A DNA stretch of 64,000 bases from Agarophyton chilense (Eukaryota; Rhodophyta; Florideophyceae; Gracilariales; Gracilariaceae), in the NCBI GenBank assembly GCA_030374765.1, contig JARGXX010000080.1:682001-746000 (forward strand). The letters are read 5' to 3'. Positions within the stretch are counted from its first letter, which is position 1. Every line of letters begins with the position of its first letter. The position numbers and the translations under genes are program-made. Under the pieces are notes generated by a model. The model was not told the origin of the DNA. It saw only the letters and a program-made list of their open reading frames with translations, and did not search any database. Below, piece by piece: positions 8,306 through 16,595 of this stretch.

Positions 8306-9550
8306 CTAGTACTCTTCAAACAATACACCATTCGTACCATGCACCACTCTGCGTTCACAGTCTACAAACCCTACCGGCCTGCAACCTTCCAACCGTTCTT
8401 GCAGCCAGCTGGAAACCGCCTCGCACGATTCCGCTGACACCATGATCGCCATTCCCATCCCCATGTTGAATGTTCGCCACATTTCAAACTCCGAAATCTC
8501 CCCGTTTTGCTGCACCCATTGGAACTCTGGCAACACAGGCAGAGCGTCGTCGATCACGAATCCAACGTCAGCTCCCAGACGGAGGAGGTTAGATAGACCG
8601 CCACCGGTAATGTGAGCAATGCCATGAATGTCCTCATATGCGCACGGCCCACTTCCTTTCCGACAATCCTCGAGCAGATCCGATACTGGATCAACGTAGA
8701 TTTTAGTCGGATTCAGCAGCACCTCGCCCAGAGTCACGACATCCCCCTCGCTATGACGCCATAAACCGTCCGCGCGCTTTCCAATGTCAAACGGAGCGGC
8801 ATCTGACACAGACGCGCCGCTCTTCGTCAACACTTTTCTCACGAGTGAGAACCCGTTGGAATGAATGCCAGACGATGGAAGCCCGATGATCTTGTCGCCA
8901 CTTTTTACTTTACCTTCCAGCTGTTTTCCTTTCGGCAACCAGCCCAACGCAGTCCCGCTAACGTCTATTTCACGAACCATGTCGGGAAGACTGGCCGTCT
9001 CTCCACCACAAAGGCTCACACGAGCTCGGCGGCAAGCCTCCCCTAAACCTCGACCCAGAGCAGCCCACGTTTCCTTGCTCGGTCGCGGTGCCGCAATGTA
9101 ATCTACAAAAGCCAATGGCTCCGCACCAATGCACAGTAAATCATTCACATTCATTGCCATGCAGTCTATGGCAACCGTGTCGTATACACCAATCTCGGCC
9201 GCGAGTAAAAGCTTGCTTCCCACCCCATCCGTGCAGAGTGCGAGGAGGTTGTCCCCAAACTCAATCAGTCCGGAGAACCCTCCTGAATGAGCAACGGGAG
9301 CACCGGGAGTGCCGGGCTTGCGGTGAGCTATTGGACCAAGGGATGAGATTAGAGACTTGATGCTAGCCGACTCGGAATCGATATCAACCCCCGACGATGC
9401 ATACGTCAACGACTCATTCGCCGTCATCCGAAAGCGAGCCCGGTGCCTCCTCTTGCTCGAATCCGGTTTCGAAGAAGGACAAACACATACGCCAAAACAA
9501 GTGCGTGGAACAAAGAATGGGTGTGAGACAAATGCTGCATCTATCGACAT
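8306..9550 (-). CDS. PUR5: Phosphoribosylformylglycinamidine cyclo-ligase (AIR synthase)
   Basis: The protein is 414 residues from the ATG at 9550. The first 40 or so residues (Cys/Ser/Arg-rich, few acidic) look like an organellar, probably plastid, transit peptide; the mature domain begins near SLTYASSGVDID. PurM motifs are clear: CTDGVGSKLLLA, DCMAMNVNDLLCIGAEPL, FVDYIA, CGGETASLPDM, GLPSSGIHSNGFSLVR and AHITGGGLSNLLR. It performs step 5 of de novo purine synthesis (FGAM to AIR, ATP-dependent). It is a stand-alone enzyme, as in bacteria and plants, not the animal GARS-AIRS-GART fusion. Confidence 0.95.
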   Translation of the reverse strand: MSIDAAFVSHPFFVPRTCFGVCVCPSSKPDSSKRRHRARFRMTANESLTYASSGVDIDSESASIKSLISSLGPIAHRKPGTPGAPVAHSGGFSGLIEFGDNLLALCTDGVGSKLLLAAEIGVYDTVAIDCMAMNVNDLLCIGAEPLAFVDYIAAPRPSKETWAALGRGLGEACRRARVSLCGGETASLPDMVREIDVSGTALGWLPKGKQLEGKVKSGDKIIGLPSSGIHSNGFSLVRKVLTKSGASVSDAAPFDIGKRADGLWRHSEGDVVTLGEVLLNPTKIYVDPVSDLLEDCRKGSGPCAYEDIHGIAHITGGGLSNLLRLGADVGFVIDDALPVLPEFQWVQQNGEISEFEMWRTFNMGMGMAIMVSAESCEAVSSWLQERLEGCRPVGFVDCERRVVHGTNGVLFEEY

Positions 9551-9854
9551 TTTCGTATCTTCAATCCTCAGGACTAGGAACACGAAAGCGTCGAACTGGA
9601 TTGGGAAACAATTGTTGACAACTTCGAAACTACACACAAAAGCAAATTGCCCTGAGATCAGCACGTTCGTCATTCACAGATCAACTCGTTTTGGACAGTA
9701 CTTGGTCCTTCTCGTGTGAACCTGGAAATCTAATAAATTTCCTGAAAACAGAGCTTGCCAGTGGCAAGTTGCCATTGTTGCTTGGTTACTTGATGCTCCT
9801 GCTCACAACGCGCTCCTCCACATTTCGTCCCCCGATCAGTACCCTCGTCAGAAA
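9551..9854. promoter_or_regulatory. Divergent promoter region, PUR5 and mL59-like genes
   Basis: These 304 bp lie between opposing starts at 9550 (-) and 9855 (+). I see no strong TATA element or repeat. Confidence 0.4.
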
Positions 9855-10265
9855 ATGCGACCAAGGAACATCATAATCAAAAACCTGGCAGAGGTGCAGG
9901 CCGCCAGGGCGGCTCGTCCAGCCGTGATGAAGCCCCAAAAGGTAAATGGCAATTGGCATATGCCTAAAATGTCAGCGCGAGCTATAGCTCGTCTCCGAAA
10001 ACAGCATTTGAAAACTGGTCGGGGGTGGAAGTGGGACATCCCCCACAAGATCGTCGAGAAGAGAATCCCGTTTAAAGGCCATCTCCGAGAACTTCGGTAC
10101 CGTCAGAAGCAAGAGGAAATCGCTCGTTGTATGGCACAGATGCCTCAGCTCATCCAGGATTATAGAAAGAGAGCAGCTGAAAGAAGAAGGCAAAAAAAGT
10201 ATGAGGGCCTCGAGGGTCTCCTGCGCGCACCCCGTGGGACACCGGGCGTAAAGTCCCGCCTTTGA
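9855..10265 (+). CDS. Mitochondrial large-subunit ribosomal protein mL59-like
   Basis: The protein is 136 residues from the ATG at 9855, strongly basic throughout. The core PKMSARAIARLRKQHL, a GWKWDIP segment, IPFKGH and then IARCMAQMPQLIQDYRK resemble the mL59 (fungal MRPL25) pattern of short basic mitoribosomal proteins: PxxSxR..ADLRK, then FKG, then MPxxIxxYR. I rely on recall of that pattern, so it is a moderate call. No intron. It is convergent with the E2 gene, 68 bp apart. Confidence 0.5.
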   Translation: MRPRNIIIKNLAEVQAARAARPAVMKPQKVNGNWHMPKMSARAIARLRKQHLKTGRGWKWDIPHKIVEKRIPFKGHLRELRYRQKQEEIARCMAQMPQLIQDYRKRAAERRRQKKYEGLEGLLRAPRGTPGVKSRL

Positions 10266-10333
10266 AACAGGTAACTTAGTACGATTGGGAACAATTACCA
10301 TTCTGAAGCGACCTCGGTACTATCACATTTACA

Positions 10334-11051
10334 CTATCCAGCAAATCGTATTGTCCAGTCACGAGCTGTTTCGTCATGCGTTCTGCGATCTGTCAAGTAC
10401 TGAACGGCAATGGAACCTACCAACGGATTATGTGGATTTGGATCGATGAGTAGACCAGTAATCGCGCTCAGCAGGTTGGCGACAGTAAAAGCTGGGCTCC
10501 ACATTGAGTTCAAGGAGTCCAAGAAGCATATTTTCCCTGACGAATTTATATTACAATGGTATATGCGAGTGCGAAAAGTGATTTGCGGAGGGGAAAACGG
10601 ATAGTCCTTTGGAAATTCAATTGCAAGGAAGAACACGCCTGTATGGAATGGTTAGATTACTCCGATTGGTCTAGTAGAGCAACATTGATGTGTAATCCAA
10701 CCATGTAGTTGATCAAATGTCTGTCCAGAAAACTTACCAGACTCATACGGAGAACCTTCGGGGCCCTCGATTGTTGCAACCCATTCATAGATGTTGTCAC
10801 CTTTTGGTCCGGCAGAACAATACAAAGGCGGATCGCTGCCTATTTCTTTCAGTTCCTTTTGAATACTTTTCTTGGAGTAAGACCATAAAGGTTGAAGAAC
10901 GCGCAGGAGGAAGCAATTGCTATGTGGTGAGAAAATTACATAGTGAGGGTGACGGGCGCGTAAGGCGTGATGCATAGTAAACTCACCGTCTCGCGGAGCC
11001 TTTCAGGCTCGTTCCCCACTTTGACATGTCAGATGGTCCAGCCTCGCTCAT
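10334..11051 (-). CDS. Ubiquitin-conjugating enzyme E2, UBE2D/E type
   Basis: Three exons: 10987-11051, 10738-10919 and 10334-10638. Introns of 67 and 99 bp have GTGAGT and GTAAGT donors; the second has a TCTAAC branch site. Phases fit exactly and give 183 residues. The UBC fold is evident: [58 protein letters not shown] and [14 protein letters not shown]. The start is ATG at 11051, giving a short N-terminal extension as in UBE2E. The catalytic loop is odd: after the active Cys there is one extra residue ([12 protein letters not shown] against the usual ICLDIL-x3-W). It carries activated ubiquitin as a thioester. First-exon structure is inferred from splice phase. Confidence 0.85.
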
Positions 11052-11690
11052 TTGCAAAACTCAATCGTGTCCGCGCGAAACGCCGTAAACAGGAATGAGC
11101 GCGAATGTGGGTACGGTCGCAAAATGATGACCAAGTTGATGAAACCGCTCAGCGCAGGCACCAATATAAAGCTGGAGCGATAACTCTTCCCCAGAAGAAA
11201 CACGACACGATACAGATATCCAAGCTCACTAACCGGGCTTGAAACTCAAGACCTAGTCTTCGTAAGTAATGTTGCTCTGATAAAACGGAACAGGGCGCAT
11301 GCATCCCAGGCACGTCGATAACGCCTTGGAAGGTTCCTCAACTGAAAGTTCAACTCTCTTCGGTATCTGTTTCTGCTATCACCAATCTTGCAGGAATGGG
11401 AGTTGAGAGTACCGCGCCAGAGCTTCTTCACATCAGAGACATGGGAGAAGCGAATGACGTACGGCTTCCAACGTCAAACACAGGAGCAAGATTCTGGCGG
11501 AGCCAGTCAGGCGGAGCTGCTTGACCTACACGTGTCAAAACGGATGGGCTTCATCGTCATTTCACAGGTCACGTCGTCCGACTTTATCCCTAAAACTCCC
11601 ACATAGATGCCTTGCGTATCCTTCGTTTTGTCTTTCAAACTTCGCCAAGAGAAAACGGGAAGCTGAAGACCAATTTCTTTTGATATATCC
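11052..11690. other. Divergent intergenic region, E2 and KTI12 genes
   Basis: There are 639 bp between opposing start codons. Short open frames occur on both strands but none has a recognisable domain or coding look. Probably promoters and 5' leaders only. Confidence 0.4.
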
Positions 11691-12602
11691 ATGGCACTCG
11701 TGCTCCTTTGCGGTTTCCCGGCAAGTGGAAAATCCACAGTTGCTGACACTTTTGCTAACCTACTCGCTACGGAAGGAAAGCAAGTCCATATCATTCGCGA
11801 TGGCATCGATTCACTCAACCCCGAAAGCAAGGAAGTCATTGAAGAAAATAAGCTGATTGAAAGTTTCAACTCTCGCCAAGCGCTCTACAACAGTTCTACA
11901 ACTGAGAAGAAGACCAGAGCCCGCTTGCGAGCAGCAACAGAGCGTGCCCTTAGTGCTTCAAACTTAGTCATATGTGACAGTCTGAACTATATCAAAGGTT
12001 TTCGCTACGAGATGTACTGCACGGCAAAGACGAGTAGCATTAAATATTGTGTCATTCACTGTGAGTCCACCCTTCAACAATGCCTCGAGCGCGATGCCAA
12101 TAGAGCCACACGAGGCGAGGACTCATATGGAGAGCAATTGCTAAGGGCAATTGTTCAACGCTTTGAAGAACCATGCGAAACCAACCGCTGGGACAGCCCA
12201 TTTTTTAAAATTAACACCACTCAGGACAACTGGAAAGCGCAATTGGGAACGGTGCGAGACACCATGTCCAGTACAACCCAAACCTTAGCTCCCACCATGG
12301 CAACAAAACAACCTCGAAAACAGGGAGCGGATACTTTGGGTGTTTTGGATAGAATCTCGCGCGAAACCGAAGCGATGCTAATTCGAGAGATTCAGAGCGG
12401 TAAAGGTGTTGGGGATCATATTAATGTAATCGGGGCCTCAAAATCTGTTCGATTGGAGCGAAAACCCAAGATCGCCCAGCTGAGGAATATAAGACGTTCG
12501 TATCTCAACCTTGCAAGAATGCACCCTCCTCAAGGATGTTCGACACATGAACTTCTGGACGAGTATATAGAATATATCAATGCTCAACTTCGAACTGCGT
12601 GA
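11691..12602 (+). CDS. KTI12: KTI12 Elongator-associated ATPase
   Basis: The protein is 303 residues from the ATG at 11691. The N-terminus carries a Walker A loop, CGFPASGKST (about residues 7-16), followed by NFANLL-type helix, IIRDGID and then the conserved ERALSASNLVICDSLNYIKGFRYEMYC block of the KTI12/PSTK kinase fold. The C-terminal half (GVLDRIS through LRRNIRRSYLNLA-like helices) matches KTI12 rather than the selenocysteine kinase. KTI12 supports Elongator in wobble-uridine tRNA modification. It is intronless and ends 170 bp from the convergent ORC5 stop. Confidence 0.88.
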   Translation: MALVLLCGFPASGKSTVADTFANLLATEGKQVHIIRDGIDSLNPESKEVIEENKLIESFNSRQALYNSSTTEKKTRARLRAATERALSASNLVICDSLNYIKGFRYEMYCTAKTSSIKYCVIHCESTLQQCLERDANRATRGEDSYGEQLLRAIVQRFEEPCETNRWDSPFFKINTTQDNWKAQLGTVRDTMSSTTQTLAPTMATKQPRKQGADTLGVLDRISRETEAMLIREIQSGKGVGDHINVIGASKSVRLERKPKIAQLRNIRRSYLNLARMHPPQGCSTHELLDEYIEYINAQLRTA

Positions 12603-12772
12603 ACAAGCTGGAGCTCCGAAATACTCGCTTCTATCGCGGCCGACATGAATTGATCCTGATGGTAATACCTACTAGAAACGAAGAGCCGTGTGGATGATAC
12701 ATCGAGGACAAGTGAAGCAAAGCATAACCCAACAAGTCCATGAGGGGCTCATGTGGTGGCCTCAGAACGAGC

Positions 12773-14059
12773 TTATTCCACATACAAGTACTGGTCAAGG
12801 CCAATGTTAAGAGAATCCGCTATTCTAAATGCGGTATCTTTCGTAATGTTGCATCTGTACTTCGGTTCTGACAAAATATCCACTCCTGCTTCACTCGACA
12901 GCAAGCCCAAAGCGACAAGAGTGGAAATCTGGACAAGCAAACTCGTAGAAACAAAGGCTGAAACGCTCTCGCTTGCGTCCATCCCTCTTTCTCGAAGGAG
13001 GGAATCGGGAGCAATAGATGTAAAGATTGCCAGTAATCTTTCAAGGACGAACGATCGATCTTGTTGCTCTTGCTTCTTACTTTTCGAAGACCTCCGTCGC
13101 CCCCGAGTCCTACTGGACGAAAAGAACCGAAGATCGTGTTGAGGGGGATTTCGCGAAGCGAGAAAGGCAGCAACGAGAACAGCGCGGGCTGCCGTCGAGA
13201 GCGACGATTCGTACCCGGCGTCTTTGGCGGATGTGTTTGGATCGTCACATGCTACATCTGTTGTTTCACTGCTTGTTCCACTTGGTTTCAAGTCTTTGGC
13301 AGTTAATCTCCGTTGATACAAAGACTGTAGCGCAAGAGCCAAACGGGTCTGGACTTGATTGAAAGCTGCTGTAGGATTTTTTTCTTGAACCACCCTCATA
13401 TAGTCAGGAAAGAGTTTGTTGCATACAACTGATAGTTCGTGCAGGTCTGTTGTTGTCTTGTACATAACACTGACGACAGCTCTGACATAACCAGGATAAA
13501 GCTTTTCTGCCAATTTCGGATTTTCCGTTTTCTGATAATCCATTCGATTGCATACTTTTTCTACTGTTTCCTTCTCTGTACAAGGTGGTAAGAATATTTC
13601 AAGCGGGTTCGGGATCGAATGACTCAAATGGAAGCGGAAAGCACTCCATGATAAACGGCTTAATAGAATTACCCTAACTTTCACGTTTTTTGCCAAAGAC
13701 GGCAATGAAACAATCGTGTGAACAGCTGAGGGCGAAAACGAAGAAGAAATCAGTCGTTCTGCACGGGAAAAGACATAAACCACTGAAGTATCGTGGCTAC
13801 AGTTGAGGCGAGAGATAAAAGTGGAAGGGTCAGCAGGAACGCGTTCGTCTAGAACAGCTGAGTACAAATCACGATCAGTGTGGTTTAAAACGCAGTCAAT
13901 GTTTTTAGCAATACAGTTGGCGTGCAGTGCCTCACTGATGGTTTGGAAATTGGCTGCCGCCGAAGAGCCATGAGCAAAAATTGTGCGCGGCTGAGGAGAG
14001 GTAAGGGCTGACCTCAGCTTCTGCAGTGTCAATACTTGCTCACCGCGGCAAACAGCCAT
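12773..14059 (-). CDS. ORC5: Origin recognition complex subunit 5
   Basis: The protein is 428 residues from the ATG at 14059. The C-terminal signature of ORC5 is clear: ARAVLVAAFLASRNPP, then DLRFFSSSRTRGRRR, a form of the Orc5 'LLIAAYLASYNP...D.RFF' block. The N-terminal AAA+ part is weak. The expected P-loop region (IFAHGSSAAANFQT) does not keep GKT, as often happens in ORC5. YVFSRAERL occupies the Walker B/sensor area. It is part of the six-subunit complex that marks replication origins. No introns. About 320 bp separate its start from the tRNA gene. Confidence 0.8.
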   Translation of the reverse strand: MAVCRGEQVLTLQKLRSALTSPQPRTIFAHGSSAAANFQTISEALHANCIAKNIDCVLNHTDRDLYSAVLDERVPADPSTFISRLNCSHDTSVVYVFSRAERLISSSFSPSAVHTIVSLPSLAKNVKVRVILLSRLSWSAFRFHLSHSIPNPLEIFLPPCTEKETVEKVCNRMDYQKTENPKLAEKLYPGYVRAVVSVMYKTTTDLHELSVVCNKLFPDYMRVVQEKNPTAAFNQVQTRLALALQSLYQRRLTAKDLKPSGTSSETTDVACDDPNTSAKDAGYESSLSTAARAVLVAAFLASRNPPQHDLRFFSSSRTRGRRRSSKSKKQEQQDRSFVLERLLAIFTSIAPDSLLRERGMDASESVSAFVSTSLLVQISTLVALGLLSSEAGVDILSEPKYRCNITKDTAFRIADSLNIGLDQYLYVE

Positions 14060-14376
14060 CGATTCTTTAAAGTATCAGGGCGGAAGTCGTTGGGGTCGAT
14101 TTTGTAGGCATGCTAAACAATTTTCTCATCCGAGCCTCGTTTGAGAGACAAAAACTTGCTCGGCAAGCAGTTTTTGTGTTCAACCATAGCCCGGTCTTTG
14201 GTCATTACACTGTAAAGCCCCATGACCCGATTATTCTAAACCAGGCGGGTTGAAGGTAAAATACCGACTGACGCATGGTGAGCAGGTATGTTTTACACAA
14301 CCTTCTGATGCGGTCACAAAAAAGGATAGTGTGACATCAAACACACCTGTGTATGCAAAACGTCGTGAGAGCGATC

Positions 14377-14450
14377 TACCCCCAGCAGGGCTCGAACCTG
14401 CGACCCTGGCGTTATTAGCACCATGCTCTAACCGACTGAGCTATGGAGGC
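14377..14450 (-). tRNA. tRNA-Ile (anticodon AAU)
   Basis: On the minus strand a 74-nt cloverleaf folds fully. The D-arm is GCTCAGTCGGTTAGAGC. The anticodon stem TGGTG/CGCCA holds loop CTAATAA, giving anticodon AAT. The T-arm is GCAGG/CCTGC with the loop TTCGAGC. The acceptor stem GCCTCCA pairs with TGGGGGT, with a terminal G-U wobble and discriminator A. No intron. The internal A and B boxes for Pol III are intact. Confidence 0.95.
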
Positions 14451-14652
14451 TTACACATCTCTGGTACTAGGAGTGTTCCGCAAAATATTGATACATGCAA
14501 AATATGTTTTCTTGTTTGCTTCAAAAAACGCTTACAGATTGATCCCATCAGCAGCTATTCACGCGACTGGCAAGCCAATCAACATAACAGCGTATCCCTG
14601 CGGATATACTTTTCGCCTCTTTCTTTCCTGACCACCGTCACAGTCACTCCTC

Positions 14653-14886
14653 ATGTTACTCATCCCTCGCGGAGTACGTCTAAATGTCAATATGGAAGTA
14701 CCTCTTATCGCACAAGTTCTAATCGCCGTCCCCATCATAGCTCTTCTCCTGTTCGGCCTCTACTCAGCCATCTACATATTACACGGCGTCGCAACTTTTC
14801 CAGAATGCCCAGAGGCACATCAGCAGCTCCTCAAGGACATTAAACGCGCGCGCGAACAACTCAAGCGAAAGGGATTTTCGCTTTGA
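14653..14886 (+). CDS. DPM3: Dolichol-phosphate mannosyltransferase subunit 3 (DPM3)-like, short
   Basis: 77 residues from the ATG at 14653; an in-frame ATG at 14692 would give 64. A hydrophobic helix (about 16-42) is followed by HGVATFPECPEAHQQLLKDI and a basic end REQLKRKGF. These match the DPM3 C-terminus (VATF-x-x-C-x-x-A, then IxxARxxLxxxG). DPM3 tethers the catalytic DPM1 to the ER membrane. Family members usually have two membrane helices and about 90 residues; only the second helix is present here. An upstream exon is possible but not identified. The stop is 26 bp from the convergent helicase stop. Confidence 0.72.
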   Translation: MLLIPRGVRLNVNMEVPLIAQVLIAVPIIALLLFGLYSAIYILHGVATFPECPEAHQQLLKDIKRAREQLKRKGFSL

Positions 14887-14912
14887 AACTTCTTTAGAGT
14901 CAATCAATCTCC

Positions 14913-16595
14913 TTATCGTCTCCTCTGCCTTCCGCCAACACTTCGTCGACGTCGCACTCCACGTCCACCTCCACCTCCATTACCAGCTCCATTACCACCG
15001 CCGCCGCCGCCGAACCGAGAGCGTTTTAAACCCGCACTAGCGCCCGGTTTCGATCTTCTATCAACCCGTGTCTCGCCCGCACTTGGTGGCATTTCATTCT
15101 GTACGGCAGCCTCCTTTTCACGTATTTTTCGTTCCTGTTCCTCTTCTCTAGCGCGTCTGGCACTCTCAAGAGCGTCAATCCCATGGATACCGGCTCTTTG
15201 AATGGCTCGTGCAAGCCGCAAATCCTTCTTTCCAACGAAGCTGGTCACTCTGCCAGAAGCTCCGGCACGAGCTGTTCTGCCCGCACGATGCAGATAATCG
15301 ACAGCTGAATTGGGGAAGTCAAACAACACTACGTGATCAACTCTCAGGTTATCCAAACCTCTCGCCGCCATATCAGTGCATATTAACATCGGCTTCTCTC
15401 CGTTTCTGAAGCTTTCGTACTCTTTTTCCCGCCGTGCTAAGGGTATATCGCCGTGAATGCACGAAGTAGCGTGTCCGGCTTCAGACAGAAAATGATCGAC
15501 GAAGCGACATGAATCGATTGTGTTGCAGAATACCATCATTCTACTATCCTTCGAACCATTTCCTCGTTTGTAATCAGTTTCATTCAAGAATGATACGAGT
15601 TCTTGTACTTTTGTATTCGGTCCGACGGAAACAAACCGCTGTTCTAGTCCACGTGGTGCCTTGTGCAAATCCACATTTATTCGCTTTGCGTTCGGAAGTA
15701 CTTGTTTGTAAATATCCTCTGCGGCACGTGGGTGAGTAGCGCCAGCGGCAACGAACTGCGGCTTGTTGTTGATGTCAGATTTGGCACCCTCGCACCACCA
15801 CAAGATTTTCTTCAGTTCAGTTTCAAAACCTTTGTCGAACAAAGTATCAACCTCGTCAATGATTACATGTTTCACGAATCGCACATCAATCATGTGTTCA
15901 TCTAACAGTTGTAGCAAACGGCCTGTTGTAGTAACCATCAAGTCCACAGGACTGTTTAGTCGATCTCTCAGTTTCCTCGTCGAACCTGGTCCAGTAGCCA
16001 ACGTGCCAACTACTCGAAACTTGACGACGTGGGAAAGACTGCGAGCTACACCTTCTATCTGCTCAGCAAGTTCTCTTGTCGGCAGAATAACCAAAGCGCG
16101 CGGCCTTTTCGCAACTCGAAGCGGAGGGTCATGTTCATTTCGCATCTGCTCTGCCTGTTTTAGTTGCTGAATAACAGGCAGTAGATATGCAAACGTCTTT
16201 CCAGAACCAGTGGCGGCACCTAGTATGACACTGGCTCCGCCCAAAATTGGCGGAATACCGCGAGATTGAATTCCTGTCGGGTTTGTAATTTGCAAGGTCT
16301 CAAGATGATTCTGAATGTCTTCGCTGAGTCCGAGTGCCGCAAATGTGGATTGGGTGAAAAGGGCGGTTGTGGACGCGGGTATGCTTGTTTCGAACCTATT
16401 TTTCACATCGCTTTCAACGTCGACGGCAACGGCGGATGAGGAAAGACATTGAGTGGGCGCGCGATTGCGAACGAGGACGGGAGTTGTGGGCCCTTGAGAG
16501 CATTTTTTGCCGAAATATGCTGAGCTCCGTTGCGGATTGTGATGCGTTGTGGAACACCAAGCTGATACGAACAGAGGCAGATGGGGAGGAGACAT
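14913..16595 (-). CDS. DEAD-box family RNA helicase with DEVD motif, probably organellar
   Basis: 560 residues from the ATG at 16595. The first 70 residues are Ser/Thr/Arg-rich and read as an organelle transit peptide. Helicase motifs in order: Q-motif region (GIQSRGIPPI), AATGSGKT (126-134), PTRELA (172), TTGR (223), DEVD (247-250, instead of DEAD), GAT in place of SAT, then MMVFCNTID, DMAARGLDN and HRAGRTAR. A basic Gly/Arg-rich tail follows. The layout and the altered motif II recall plant RH39-type chloroplast helicases acting on plastid 23S rRNA. Plastid or mitochondrial location is inference. No intron. Confidence 0.88.
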   Translation of the reverse strand: MSPPHLPLFVSAWCSTTHHNPQRSSAYFGKKCSQGPTTPVLVRNRAPTQCLSSSAVAVDVESDVKNRFETSIPASTTALFTQSTFAALGLSEDIQNHLETLQITNPTGIQSRGIPPILGGASVILGAATGSGKTFAYLLPVIQQLKQAEQMRNEHDPPLRVAKRPRALVILPTRELAEQIEGVARSLSHVVKFRVVGTLATGPGSTRKLRDRLNSPVDLMVTTTGRLLQLLDEHMIDVRFVKHVIIDEVDTLFDKGFETELKKILWWCEGAKSDINNKPQFVAAGATHPRAAEDIYKQVLPNAKRINVDLHKAPRGLEQRFVSVGPNTKVQELVSFLNETDYKRGNGSKDSRMMVFCNTIDSCRFVDHFLSEAGHATSCIHGDIPLARREKEYESFRNGEKPMLICTDMAARGLDNLRVDHVVLFDFPNSAVDYLHRAGRTARAGASGRVTSFVGKKDLRLARAIQRAGIHGIDALESARRAREEEQERKIREKEAAVQNEMPPSAGETRVDRRSKPGASAGLKRSRFGGGGGGNGAGNGGGGGRGVRRRRSVGGRQRRR

